NCBI GenBank assembly: GCA_001769215.1
Contig: MEOL01000030.1
Coordinates: 1-64,000, forward strand
Source: Bacteroidetes bacterium GWF2_41_31
Lineage (GTDB): Bacteria; Bacteroidota; Bacteroidia; Bacteroidales; F082
Direction of reading: 5' to 3'
Length of the DNA: 64,000 nucleotides
Numbering within the stretch: the stretch's first letter is position 1; each line of letters begins with the position of its first letter. Of this stretch, positions 28,355 to 37,610 are shown in pieces. A program made the position numbers and the translations under genes. The notes under the pieces were generated by a model. It saw only the letters and a program-made list of their open reading frames with translations. It had not been told where the DNA came from and made no database searches.

Positions 28355-30502
28355 TCATAACTGCCAAACAAAACCAAAATAAAATGATCGTAATTGATAG
28401 TAATCAAAAGATTTTATTGAAAAGTTGCTATTATATAGTACCTGGTTCTGATTTTTTGTGTTTAGTAAGTTATTCAAAGTGGCAAACAAAATGAATGCCG
28501 ATTTCTTAAAACTTAAGTAACGGGTTAAAGTTAAACTAATGTTATTATAGGATTTGTATTGGGCATTGTTAATATCAGTATAAACAGGAAAATATAAATC
28601 GTATTCATCAACATAGTAACTACTATCAATTCTTGAATAATATAAGCCGGGTCGGGTTATGTAAGTTATGGCTAAATTAAATAATCTGGGATTTGTATAA
28701 TTTAATGTGGTTTTAATGAAATAATTCAGTGAAGGGTCCCCTTTGTATGATTCTCCACTTATAATAGAGGTTTTCTTTAAATATGTATTTGATAAGGAAA
28801 ATTTTAAAGATCTGAATATCAATTGTTCAAAATAAAGTTCAATCCCGAAAATTTTTGTTCGATCAAAAATCAGAAAATCGCTATTGAATTGTTCCCCACT
28901 TTCGTTCTTATAGTAAAATGCTGTATTTATTTGTGTATTTCTTTTTTCATAAGTATAATCCAATGCAATCTGATAACTGCTCAACAACCTGTATTTATAG
29001 GAGTAAAAATAGGGTTGGGCATAATTATAATATTTACCCATACTTAGGAGCATGGAGTGATGGGCAGCAATATTGTATCTCAATCCTACTTGTGAGCTGA
29101 AATCAAACTTCTGATGATCTACCGGTATATTTGACCTTATTGCGGCAGATAATATAAGCTTTTTGTTGATATCCCATGTTGAATATAAATAGCCCTCAAT
29201 GCAATGATTATTTAGAGTTGTATCTGCGTATAAATTAGGTGAGTTCGGTGAAAAAGCGAAGTACAAAAGGGGGATGCTGTCTTTAAATGCAGCATTTGAA
29301 AAAGAATAACTTATACCAATTTGTATGGATGCTTTATTAAAGATTGGTTGTCTGTAATTTAGAGAATTATATAATTGGAGATTTTTATCTCTTGTTATTA
29401 GATTGCCAAAATCATAATTGGAATTGCTATAATCAATTCCATTGTTAAAACTGAAAACTCCTTTAGCAGTGAAGTATTTAATTTGATTGACAGTAAATGC
29501 TCTTGTTTTGTTGGCGGCTGACATTCCTTCGTAAGAAAATACTTCCGATGTTACATTATATTTTTCATCAATAAAATAATTAAACGTATTAAGAGTGATG
29601 TTCTTTCCTAATTTGATGAAAGAATTGATTCCAATATCGGTGCTGCCAAAATTATTTACGCGGGGCAAGCTTTTCTTATTAAGAGCCAAGAAAACATCAC
29701 TGAATTGAACATTACCATATACCTGAATAAATGATTCTTTTGCCAGCTTCTGCGATGCGAATATCCCTGCATTTGCCAGCCCTAATGACAATTGTATTTG
29801 ATTGGTTGATATTTCTTTTTTGGTTTCGATTTCAACCAATCCCGCTGTGGTATTCCCATATGTTAAGGGAGGATTGCTTGCGTATACATACTGTTTATCA
29901 ACAATTTCGGTATTAAACAAACTAAAATTGCCTATTCCATCTATCCGGCTGTTTCTTACAGGATTGAGTACAGGAACCCCATTTAAAGCCACTAATGATC
30001 TATCAGAAGAACTGCCACGCAGCGAGGGATTGGCGGTTTCATCTGTATTGGTGGAGGATGGCATTGAAGTTATTGCTTTTAATGGGTCTCCCGATGACAC
30101 TGGATTTAAATAAATACCTAATCGATCAATTTTAGTAACTGAGAAATTTTCTGATACAGGATTGCGTGCTGTAATCATAACTCCATCAAGCAATATGATA
30201 TTATCTTCTAAAGAAATTATTAAGTATTCATTAGTGTCAATATCCTTTACGCAAATTTTTTTTTGTTTGTATGATAAATGAGAAATAATCAAAGTATCAG
30301 TAATTGAAATATTAGTTAATAACAAAGCAAATTCACCATTAAAATCACTTACAGCCCCACTTGTTAATTTATTCATGAAATAAATGTTGGCAGCAAAGAG
30401 TGGTGTATTATTACTGTCAACGACCCGGCCTTTTAAATATTCCTGTGAGAAACAATTAACTATAGAAGCAGACAAGAAAAGTACAAGCAGAAAAACCCTC
30501 AT
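28355..30502 (-). CDS. TonB-dependent-receptor-like outer-membrane protein of the TOMM operon
   Basis: 715 residues. A signal peptide ends near residue 20 (VNCFSQ). Residues 22-105 form a carboxypeptidase-regulatory-like beta domain (GRVVDSNNTPLFAANIYF). Residues about 120-225 look like a receptor plug (NPSLRGSSSDRSLVALNGVPV). The rest has alternating beta strands and ends in aromatic FYFGFVWQL, as outer-membrane barrels do. It would form a gated outer-membrane path. The start codon directly abuts the stop of the preceding lipoprotein gene, so it is part of the operon. I infer a role in passage of the modified peptide, its uptake or self-protection; which one is unknown. It is shorter than typical SusC proteins. 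Confidence 0.85.
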   Translation of the reverse strand: MRVFLLVLFLSASIVNCFSQEYLKGRVVDSNNTPLFAANIYFMNKLTSGAVSDFNGEFALLLTNISITDTLIISHLSYKQKKICVKDIDTNEYLIISLEDNIILLDGVMITARNPVSENFSVTKIDRLGIYLNPVSSGDPLKAITSMPSSTNTDETANPSLRGSSSDRSLVALNGVPVLNPVRNSRIDGIGNFSLFNTEIVDKQYVYASNPPLTYGNTTAGLVEIETKKEISTNQIQLSLGLANAGIFASQKLAKESFIQVYGNVQFSDVFLALNKKSLPRVNNFGSTDIGINSFIKLGKNITLNTFNYFIDEKYNVTSEVFSYEGMSAANKTRAFTVNQIKYFTAKGVFSFNNGIDYSNSNYDFGNLITRDKNLQLYNSLNYRQPIFNKASIQIGISYSFSNAAFKDSIPLLYFAFSPNSPNLYADTTLNNHCIEGYLYSTWDINKKLILSAAIRSNIPVDHQKFDFSSQVGLRYNIAAHHSMLLSMGKYYNYAQPYFYSYKYRLLSSYQIALDYTYEKRNTQINTAFYYKNESGEQFNSDFLIFDRTKIFGIELYFEQLIFRSLKFSLSNTYLKKTSIISGESYKGDPSLNYFIKTTLNYTNPRLFNLAITYITRPGLYYSRIDSSYYVDEYDLYFPVYTDINNAQYKSYNNISLTLTRYLSFKKSAFILFATLNNLLNTKNQNQVLYNSNFSIKSFDYYQLRSFYFGFVWQL

Positions 30503-31309
30503 TTATTTTCCAATTAGTTTTGGAGCGTATTGATTTATTGAAAAGCTTTCAGGAAACGCCTCTAATCCCTCCTGATAATACTTTTTTGCTGAACCCCAAT
30601 TTTCTTTATCAATATAAAAACGCACAAGCATGGCATAGGATTCTTCTTTGCCCCACGATGGTAAAAATGAACTGCTTACATTCTGATCGTGAAGTGAAAT
30701 GGCTTTTAGTAAATACTTTTCAACTTCTTTCCCACCGCCAAATTTTTCAGGAGTATAATAATCATTACTTGCAGAGACATAATTAGCCCGTAAGTTTGAT
30801 GGGTCTATTTCCAATGCATATCTTAAATATTTTTTTACCTTATCTGAGGCAAAAGAAGCCTTGATACCCGGGCTAAATTGAACTGAAAAACTTTGGAGCA
30901 GAGCAAGCAATGCATAATCTTCACTGTTTTTCTTGTTCATGTCTTTCAAGATATCAATGCCTTCAACAATCGATTTTTCAGAATTCGATTTGTCATCTAT
31001 TTTTAAAAAATAGATGGCCTTATAATACAATAAGTAACCTTCCCAATACAAAATAATATTATTTGGATTTTCGCTATACAGATTATTTAAATTATCAAAA
31101 ATGCTGTTCAAAGGACTTATAGATTTATCAATAATACACTTAACAAATGAATTGTATATTTTGAATTGAATGCTATCCAGAGTTGATTTTTGATTGATAG
31201 TGAAATCCTGTAGTTGTTCATTATATTCTTCCCCTTTCTGATTAGACGGAAAGTTGCAACTTATGCCCAAACATTGAAGTATTAAGGCTGTTATTAGTAG
31301 TTTTTTCAT
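30503..31309 (-). CDS. TPR-like lipoprotein, paralogue 2 of the TOMM operon
   Basis: 268 residues. A signal peptide ends at a lipobox-like LGISC (Cys-18). The body is helical, with repeat-like segments (NPNNIILYWEGYLLYYKAIYF, KYLRYALEIDPSNLRANYV, KKYYQEGLEAFPESF) resembling degenerate TPRs. It is clearly homologous to the product of 31401-32207 along the whole length, with shared ends (INQYAPKLIGK). It is probably anchored in a membrane facing the periplasm. It sits between its paralogue (91 bp upstream) and the outer-membrane receptor gene (0 bp gap), suggesting a complex with them. Confidence 0.82.
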   Translation of the reverse strand: MKKLLITALILQCLGISCNFPSNQKGEEYNEQLQDFTINQKSTLDSIQFKIYNSFVKCIIDKSISPLNSIFDNLNNLYSENPNNIILYWEGYLLYYKAIYFLKIDDKSNSEKSIVEGIDILKDMNKKNSEDYALLALLQSFSVQFSPGIKASFASDKVKKYLRYALEIDPSNLRANYVSASNDYYTPEKFGGGKEVEKYLLKAISLHDQNVSSSFLPSWGKEESYAMLVRFYIDKENWGSAKKYYQEGLEAFPESFSINQYAPKLIGK

Positions 31310-31400
31310 AGCTTTTGTATTATTTATTTTTTTTCTGAATTTTCATAATGGACAAGGTTTTGAAAATTAGAATAAGTGTACAATTAGTTTTAATTGTTTC

Positions 31401-32207
31401 TTATTTTCCAATTAGTTTTGGTGCGTATTGATTTATCGAATAGCTTTCAGGAAATATTTCAGCACCTTCCTGATAGTATTTTTTTGCTAAATCCCATTTT
31501 TCCTGCTCAATATAAAACCGTACAAGCATGGCATAGGCTTCTTCTTTGCCCCACGATGGTAGAAATGAATTATTTACTTTCTGATCGGGAAGTGAAATGG
31601 CCTTTAATAAATACTTTTCAACTTCTTTTCTTCCGCCATATTTTGCAGGAGTATAAAAATCATTGCTTGCATAAACATAGTTAGCCCGTAAATTTAATGG
31701 GTCTATATCGAGAGCTAATTCTAAATTCTTTTTTACTTCACCTGAGATTTCCGAGGCTTTAATACCTGAAGCAAACTGAATTGAAAAACTCTGGAGCATG
31801 GCAAATAATGCATAATCTTCACTATTTTTCTTTTGCATGTCTTTGAAGATATCGATACCTTCAAGAATTGTTTTTTCGGAATTCGATTTGTCACTTATTT
31901 TTAAGAAATAAATGGCCTTATAGTACAGTAAGTAAGCTTCCCAATATAAAATAGTATTATTTGGATTTTCACGATGCAGGTTAGTTAAGTCTCCCAAAAT
32001 ACTATTGAGCGGGCTTGCAGATTTATCAATTATACTCTTAACAAATGAGTTATATATTTTGAATTGAATGCTGTCCAATGCTGATTTTTGCTCGTCCTGA
32101 ATAACAGGAGATTGGTTATTGAATTTATTTTCATTTTGGTTTGAGATTTTACTGCAAACCGGACTCATGTAGCTAAACGCTAAAATAATGAATAAGAAAT
32201 TTTTCAT
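31401..32207 (-). CDS. TPR-like lipoprotein, paralogue 1 of the TOMM operon
   Basis: 268 residues from the ATG at 32207; an upstream-extended frame to 32270 overlaps the M50 gene and lacks a sensible signal. The signal peptide MKNFLFIILAFSYMSPVC ends in a likely lipid-modified Cys-18. The helical repeat body matches paralogue 2, for example DSIQFKIYNSFVK, PLNSI, FLPSWGKEE and INQYAPKLIGK. The gene begins 2 bp after the M50 stop. Two copies in tandem suggest either a heteromeric complex or recent duplication. No function is known; immunity or outer-membrane delivery are guesses from context. Confidence 0.82.
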   Translation of the reverse strand: MKNFLFIILAFSYMSPVCSKISNQNENKFNNQSPVIQDEQKSALDSIQFKIYNSFVKSIIDKSASPLNSILGDLTNLHRENPNNTILYWEAYLLYYKAIYFLKISDKSNSEKTILEGIDIFKDMQKKNSEDYALFAMLQSFSIQFASGIKASEISGEVKKNLELALDIDPLNLRANYVYASNDFYTPAKYGGRKEVEKYLLKAISLPDQKVNNSFLPSWGKEEAYAMLVRFYIEQEKWDLAKKYYQEGAEIFPESYSINQYAPKLIGK

Positions 32208-32209
32208 AA

Positions 32210-32698
32210 TTAAATCATTTTTGTTAAAGAAAAAATAATTAAAGTCCATAAAAAGAAATGCAAGTACCAAAATTTGCTAAATAAATGTTGGGTATATGCT
32301 TCTTTATATAATGACTTAAAATTAATACTGTTTTTTGATTTCATATAAATTTTTTTGACTAATTGAAGGATTACAAAATCGGAATAAATTGGATTAGTTT
32401 CAATAATAAGTTGTAGAGCCAGTGCGTATTTTATTGAAAGGTAAGTGATATTACCGGAGTAGAAAAATAGACATCCACTCACTATTATCACATATACAAA
32501 AAACCCTGAAAGCAGATAAAGAACTTTTTGATAAAGTTTATATGGCCATTTAACAGAAACATAAAAGTGGGGAAATGGAGCATACGCAACCCCAATACCT
32601 GTAATTTTTAATTTTAACATGTGTGAACAAACTACGTGTCCTAATTCATGAAGAATTGTAAATCCAAACACCAATATGATAACTTTCAAAAATATCAT
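32210..32698 (-). CDS. M50-type (site-2-protease-like) membrane metalloprotease
   Basis: 162 residues with three or four hydrophobic helices. HELGH at residues 17-21 is the zinc motif HExxH, inside the first helix as in M50 enzymes. NPIYSD at 102-107 matches the second motif that supplies the Asp zinc ligand. These are intramembrane or membrane-linked proteases. In this cluster it occupies the place that the CAAX-type protease SagE has in the streptolysin S locus. I infer leader-peptide removal or immunity. The start overlaps the permease stop by 4 bp. Confidence 0.82.
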   Translation of the reverse strand: MIFLKVIILVFGFTILHELGHVVCSHMLKLKITGIGVAYAPFPHFYVSVKWPYKLYQKVLYLLSGFFVYVIIVSGCLFFYSGNITYLSIKYALALQLIIETNPIYSDFVILQLVKKIYMKSKNSINFKSLYKEAYTQHLFSKFWYLHFFLWTLIIFSLTKMI

Positions 32699-33417
32699 CT
32701 CACAACTTTTAACCTTTTATACAAGAAGTAAAATAAAATGACTGGTATTATGGCCCAGAAGGCTAAATGGTAAAACATAAAAGCTTCAGATCTCAATAAA
32801 GACAAAACAGGGTTAAGTGGCAGAAAATTTGCTAGATTGGCTATCTTTTCATTAAAGGAACTAACCGGATATAATGAATTGCTGGTAAATAGTACTAAAA
32901 AATAAACTAGGTTTATCAATCCTTTATCTGAGGAACTTATTTTAATGTCAGAGAACGTTAAGCACAATCCTAAAAATGAAAATATCCATAAACCAATAAA
33001 TATCCCTAAAGTTATACCAATGATATCCGTGAACATTAAGCTACAAGAAAATAAAAAGACAGAAGTAATATTTAAACAAATAACCAATGCAAATGAAATT
33101 ATAAACCGGTAAATAATAATACCAGTGAAATAGTATAAAATATTAATTGGCATTTTTTTCAAAATTCGTATAGTCCCGTTATTATAATAGATTTTTATTG
33201 TTGTTCCAATCGCAAACAATCCGTCACTCGCAATAGACATTCCTATTACTCCGGTTAATAAAAAATAGGTATACTCCTTATTAGAAAATGTTCCAAAAAT
33301 ACTACTGAAAATAACGAATATAAACAATGGGAAAACCAGGGACCAAAACACAGCTTGCTTAATTCGTAGAAAAGACAAGAGTTGTATATTTATTGTTTTG
33401 AAGATCAGCTTTATCAT
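32695..33417 (-). CDS. ABC-2-type transporter permease (TOMM export)
   Basis: 240 residues with six hydrophobic segments typical of ABC-2 permeases, beginning with the amphipathic stretch IQLLSFLRIKQAVFWSLVFPLFIF and including the late motif FTSNSLYPVSSF and SLLRSEAFMFYHLAFW. It should pair with the ATPase whose gene overlaps it by 4 bp. Two copies of this half-transporter, or a partner, would be needed. Counterparts in the streptolysin S locus are sagH and sagI; here there is only one permease. Confidence 0.86.
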   Translation of the reverse strand: MIKLIFKTINIQLLSFLRIKQAVFWSLVFPLFIFVIFSSIFGTFSNKEYTYFLLTGVIGMSIASDGLFAIGTTIKIYYNNGTIRILKKMPINILYYFTGIIIYRFIISFALVICLNITSVFLFSCSLMFTDIIGITLGIFIGLWIFSFLGLCLTFSDIKISSSDKGLINLVYFLVLFTSNSLYPVSSFNEKIANLANFLPLNPVLSLLRSEAFMFYHLAFWAIIPVILFYFLYKRLKVVR

Positions 33418-34259
33418 TTTCTGTAGGTTAAATAGAAATAAACATCTTTTAAAGTGGCATCCAGAATTGAAAAATTTCTTGTTAAGCCTCGTACTTTATT
33501 CAGAACTTTTTTATCACTAAAAATTACAAGTGAATTGTTGTGTACATAATATCTAAATCCATTCAAATTTTCTTCAACAATCGGACAATATGGGAGTACA
33601 ATTATCTTATCGGAAGGTAGTTTTTCCATAAAGTTTTTTGGGTCAAAAGCAGGACAAACCATTGTTCCGTCATTTAGAAAAATAACTTTATCAGAAACTT
33701 TTGCCGCCATTTCCCAATCATGAGAAGTAAATGCGATCGTATTGTTATTCCTCCTAATTGAATTCCAAATTTTCTCGATAATTGTTGGATCAATCCCTGA
33801 GAAAGGTTCATCTAATACAAGTAACGCCGGATGATGAAATATGGCTAAAAGAATTGCCAGTTTTGTTCTTTCTCCTTGAGAAAGATTCTTTATAAGAGAA
33901 TTCAAAATCTTTCGTAAGCCGAAAATATCTATATACGTGTTATATAATTTAACATCAATGTTATAAATGGAAGCAAAATAATCAATAAATTCTTTAATTT
34001 TTAGAAACGGAAATATTAATTGATTGTCATATACAATGCCAATACTGCCAAACACTTCCTTTTTATTTGGAAAATAATCAACACTCCCGGTATTCGAATT
34101 AAAATCATCTAACAATATACCTATAAGGGTTGATTTCCCTGATCCGTTTGGCCCAAGTATTGACAAAACCTCACCTTTGTCTATATTAAAAGAAATATTC
34201 TTCAATATCTCTTTTTGGCTTGCCTTTACACTTACATTATTTATTGATATCAACATCAT
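33414..34259 (-). CDS. ABC transporter ATP-binding protein (SagG-like)
   Basis: 281 residues from the ATG at 34259, which starts inside the SagB-like gene (23-bp overlap). An upstream TTG at 34277 is less likely. All motifs are present: Walker A GPNGSGKST (36-44), signature LSQGER, Walker B LLVLDEPFSGID and the H-loop FTSHDW. The C-terminal 80 residues are a family-variable tail. With the permease it should drive export of the modified peptide across the inner membrane. Confidence 0.92.
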   Translation of the reverse strand: MMLISINNVSVKASQKEILKNISFNIDKGEVLSILGPNGSGKSTLIGILLDDFNSNTGSVDYFPNKKEVFGSIGIVYDNQLIFPFLKIKEFIDYFASIYNIDVKLYNTYIDIFGLRKILNSLIKNLSQGERTKLAILLAIFHHPALLVLDEPFSGIDPTIIEKIWNSIRRNNNTIAFTSHDWEMAAKVSDKVIFLNDGTMVCPAFDPKNFMEKLPSDKIIVLPYCPIVEENLNGFRYYVHNNSLVIFSDKKVLNKVRGLTRNFSILDATLKDVYFYLTYRK

Positions 34260-35109
34260 CGCATTGCTTTTTTCCAAAGATAATTATACTGTGAACGGTC
34301 TCGAAAACTCCATCAATTCCTAGGTATTCATTGACTTTGTCATCAATACAACTGCCAATCATGCAAGAGCCTAATCCAATATATTCGCATAAATAACTTA
34401 TTGCCAAACCAACATAGCCTACCTCTTGTAACATAAACCGGTATCCACGTTCACCATATTTAATACTGTTACGCTCAATCAAGCCGGTAATGAAAATAAC
34501 CCCGGATGAGTTTTTAATGTTTACGTAAGGTTCCGCATTAATTATTGCTTTAAGTTGATCAAGATGATTCCCTGCTTTAACCAATTCTAAATAGTTATTT
34601 CTATCTTGATAATGATAAAGACCAGCCTCAATTTGACTATTGAATAATGTTGTGTATACTTCTAAGGGAAATAATCCTCCGGCAGATGGGACATTTCTAT
34701 ACCCCACATGATAATCAGAATTTGGTATTTTTGTTTGAAAAGTAACGCCATACGAATAAAATAGAATGTGGAAAAGTTCATTAAGTGATACTTTATAATT
34801 TGGATCATAGTTTCTTATACTTCTGCGTTTATTGATTACAGATAAAAATGCATCATCTTCTAAATCGTGATGAAACTCATTCAAATCGGTTATCTTATGA
34901 CCTGGATAAAATTTGTAGGGCTGAATAGATCGCTCAGTTACATATGGGTTTCGGAATCGACCAATTTCTTCACCTTGCATTCTTGAGGAAAAACCATCAA
35001 GCTTTGTGTTCTCGTGGTATAAAATGCTAAATAATTCCCGCACTTTTGTTGTATCGTAAAGAGAATTATCCTTCTGTTTATATTTCAATTTAATATTTTC
35101 AAAATTCAT
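34237..35109 (-). CDS. sagB: SagB-type flavin dehydrogenase (azoline to azole)
   Basis: 290 residues, nitroreductase fold. RRSIRNYDP (95-103) and PSAGGLFPLEVY (141-152) are FMN-site motifs. KYGERGYRFMLQEVG (217-231) contains the Lys-Tyr pair that is catalytic in azoline dehydrogenases. The enzyme oxidises thiazoline/oxazoline rings to thiazole/oxazole in SagB-type TOMM systems. Its presence predicts aromatic azoles in the product. The start is an ATG 85 bp after the YcaO stop, and the end overlaps the ATPase gene. Confidence 0.9.
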   Translation of the reverse strand: MNFENIKLKYKQKDNSLYDTTKVRELFSILYHENTKLDGFSSRMQGEEIGRFRNPYVTERSIQPYKFYPGHKITDLNEFHHDLEDDAFLSVINKRRSIRNYDPNYKVSLNELFHILFYSYGVTFQTKIPNSDYHVGYRNVPSAGGLFPLEVYTTLFNSQIEAGLYHYQDRNNYLELVKAGNHLDQLKAIINAEPYVNIKNSSGVIFITGLIERNSIKYGERGYRFMLQEVGYVGLAISYLCEYIGLGSCMIGSCIDDKVNEYLGIDGVFETVHSIIIFGKKQCDDVDINK

Positions 35110-35194
35110 GGCGCATTGTTTTAGAGTTTTTGAATAACTTTTAGTGCCTATCTGATGATTATATCAATTTTATGATTAGAAAATCTCTTTGAAA

Positions 35195-36496
35195 TTATGG
35201 GAATGGATGGGGATTTTTGTTTAAAGTTGCGTAACTATTTCTGCCATATCCAAGTAATTCAGGAACTTCATACAATCGTTTACCCCCTGAGAAATAAAAC
35301 GGGTATCCTCCAGACAATTGAATTAGTTGAGGAATTATTATTTTAATACTGAAAGAGCATAATTGTCTTATGTCAGGTGTTGTAATATCCTTAAAAAGAA
35401 CGTTGTACCCTTTCGATTTAAAAATATTCAGAATATATCGTATCTCTTCAATTTCATTTTTTTTATCCTGAGCATTGAAATCTATTACATGGTTTTCTGG
35501 TTCATTTATCCATTTGTCAAATACGGGCCATAAGTCAGTTCGCTTTAAATAGAAAACCGAATGATCTCCAAATGTTAGAATTTCATTAAAATCATCAGAC
35601 GGAATCCATTCTTTTTTTTCTCCAAGAATCCATCTGAAGTAAGGAATAGCTTGACCGATTTCTTGAACTACTTTCCTAGTTGCATCTCCAATTGTGCCTC
35701 TGGTTGCCGATCCAACAGTGATAAATTTGCCATATTCAGTCTCTCCAAAGCAAATACCAAATACTGATGGAATTTGCAAATCGTAAGTCATATCAAATAA
35801 ATGCCATTCATAATGTTTTGGAAATAATTCTTCCAGGTACAATTTAATTTCATCTGTAATGACGATTTTCCTTGGAACAATATTATTCATCCAGGTAATA
35901 ACAAAGCTATCTCGCTCAATACATTCATAAAGTGCGGTTAAAATTGCCTTATAGAAATTCGAATGGGAAGCTAATCCCGTCGAATTGCTTGCTGTAACAT
36001 AATAATTGTCTTTCGAAAAAGGCATATATATAAATTGACCAGGTATCCATGTTTCTTTTCCATTGGTGAGATCTTTACATTCGAACCATGTTAACTCCAC
36101 GTCTTCAGTAAATTTTACCATACTGTACTTTTTCGACTTAAAATATTCATATTGCTCGTCGTGAAATAATGCATATTCACTGAGTGAAATTGTATTCTTA
36201 TTCAGATTCTTATAATTACTTTTTATACCATCAGCCAGATTACAAAAAGCCGGAGCATATCTTTCAAGCGTCTCTCCAATTGTTCCTGCTAGGGCATATT
36301 TCCAGTTGGTTCCACAAGAACCACTTCTACCTTCTGATTCTTCACCTCCAAGTTCTTTAGTATTACATTGCCACACACCATAGTTAACGATTCTTGGATC
36401 TGAACTCATTCGTGGTAGTTTTATGGTATGTAACAATATTCCAACTTCATTTGAAATGCCACTCAATCCTTTTATAAAGAAATTTCTATTGTTCAT
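35195..36496 (-). CDS. YcaO-domain cyclodehydratase (SagD-like)
   Basis: 433 residues from the ATG at 36496; a GTG two codons upstream is an alternative. It has the ATP-binding YcaO motifs: Glu-75 and Glu-78 in GTIGETLERYAPA, the second acidic motif ALYECIERDSF, and SATRGTIGDATRKVVQEIGQ. The C-terminus ends NPHPFP, an exact PxPxP motif, as azoline-forming YcaO enzymes have. It activates backbone amides with ATP so that Cys or Ser side chains close into azolines. The partner leader-binding protein is encoded 10 bp upstream. Confidence 0.95.
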   Translation of the reverse strand: MNNRNFFIKGLSGISNEVGILLHTIKLPRMSSDPRIVNYGVWQCNTKELGGEESEGRSGSCGTNWKYALAGTIGETLERYAPAFCNLADGIKSNYKNLNKNTISLSEYALFHDEQYEYFKSKKYSMVKFTEDVELTWFECKDLTNGKETWIPGQFIYMPFSKDNYYVTASNSTGLASHSNFYKAILTALYECIERDSFVITWMNNIVPRKIVITDEIKLYLEELFPKHYEWHLFDMTYDLQIPSVFGICFGETEYGKFITVGSATRGTIGDATRKVVQEIGQAIPYFRWILGEKKEWIPSDDFNEILTFGDHSVFYLKRTDLWPVFDKWINEPENHVIDFNAQDKKNEIEEIRYILNIFKSKGYNVLFKDITTPDIRQLCSFSIKIIIPQLIQLSGGYPFYFSGGKRLYEVPELLGYGRNSYATLNKNPHPFP

Positions 36497-36506
36497 AATC
36501 ACTAAA

Positions 36507-37496
36507 TTATTTTAAGGATATTGTTTCCAGCCAGGGTGCAGGATTATATTCTAACTCAGGTTTGCATGTTTCACAAAATGGTACTTTTAATAAGCCATGT
36601 TTAGTGACTTCAAAATTGAGGGCATTGATACTGATATAATGTTTCCATACTACGGGTACAGCCCATAATTCGTAAAATTTTACTATTTCCAAGACTGATA
36701 TACTGGCAACTATATCATAGTATAATTCAAGACGTGGAAAAGTATCAGGTTTTGAACTTAATTTTCCTTCTTTCAGATAGCTTTCATAACTATTAAAGTA
36801 GTTAATGTAATCGTGATTGCTTTTAACTCTTTTTATAAGGCAATCATAACAACCAGTTTCTTTGCCATAAAAAATGGGACCAATCTTAAAAAAGTATTCC
36901 TCGAGACCTCCAACAAAGAGCCATGGCTTTTTAAATTCTAGTGCTTTTTTGTTGATTTTCTCAATTACGAATGGATTCCATTCTACTCCATCCATGATTA
37001 AAAAGTCGTATTGTTTAAATAGGGTATTCAAATAAGCATCATTTGATTCAATTATTTCTAAAGTGCTTATGTTTTTAAATTCTTTAAAATTGATTTGAGA
37101 ACATTTTTCAATAATCTTTTCCGACAATTTGCTTTCTCCAATCAGTAATAGTGCAATGTTCTCAAGTTTTTCACCTTCAATCCAATAATTTGATGCAATA
37201 TCATTATTACTTTTCTTTAACTTCCCTTCCATTTCAAAAAGATCACTTTTCGGAAGCATATCGAAATCATTTAAATTGGATAACACATCAATCACTTTCG
37301 CTTCTTCATATTTTTCGCATAATTTCTCAAAAAGTTTAAGTAGTGAAATGGATTTATTTTTTGCTTCAAGCAATAGAGTTTGAAATATTTGATATTTCTC
37401 ATCACTATCAAATTCAATTGAATAGGTGTTAGCTTTAGTCCTCACTTGATAACAATTGTTTGTGTTATCGTAAAAGATGTCTAAATTCTCGAACAT
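36507..37496 (-). CDS. TOMM leader-peptide-binding E1-like protein (SagC/ocin-ThiF-like)
   Basis: 329 residues. The first 85 residues (TYSIEFDSDEKYQIFQTLLL, LLKLFEKLCEKY) fit the winged-helix peptide clamp (RRE). The middle is a degenerate E1/ThiF fold that lacks an obvious ATP motif. Cys-216/219 (GCYDCL) and Cys-308/311 (CETC) form a zinc tetrad. It presents the precursor to the YcaO protein. The ending YNPAPWLE is typical of this family. It is the first modification gene, 114 bp after the precursor. Confidence 0.9.
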   Translation of the reverse strand: MFENLDIFYDNTNNCYQVRTKANTYSIEFDSDEKYQIFQTLLLEAKNKSISLLKLFEKLCEKYEEAKVIDVLSNLNDFDMLPKSDLFEMEGKLKKSNNDIASNYWIEGEKLENIALLLIGESKLSEKIIEKCSQINFKEFKNISTLEIIESNDAYLNTLFKQYDFLIMDGVEWNPFVIEKINKKALEFKKPWLFVGGLEEYFFKIGPIFYGKETGCYDCLIKRVKSNHDYINYFNSYESYLKEGKLSSKPDTFPRLELYYDIVASISVLEIVKFYELWAVPVVWKHYISINALNFEVTKHGLLKVPFCETCKPELEYNPAPWLETISLK

Positions 37497-37555
37497 GATT
37501 TCTTATTTTATTTGGTAAATAGTAATTGCAACAGGATTTTGTTCATTAACTCAAA

Positions 37556-37592
37556 CTATATCCTTACAATTCTGAATTTTGTAAGGATATAG
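37556..37592 (-). terminator. Hairpin between precursor and modification genes (possible leaky terminator)
   Basis: A perfect 14-bp stem (37556-37569 with 37579-37592) and a 9-base loop, 18 bp after the precursor stop. There is only a weak U-rich tail (TTTGAGTT), so it may stop only part of transcription or protect the precursor message. It would give more precursor than enzyme. In the streptolysin S locus a terminator after sagA plays that role. Confidence 0.7.
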
Positions 37593-37610
37593 TCTTGATA
37601 GTAACAAATG

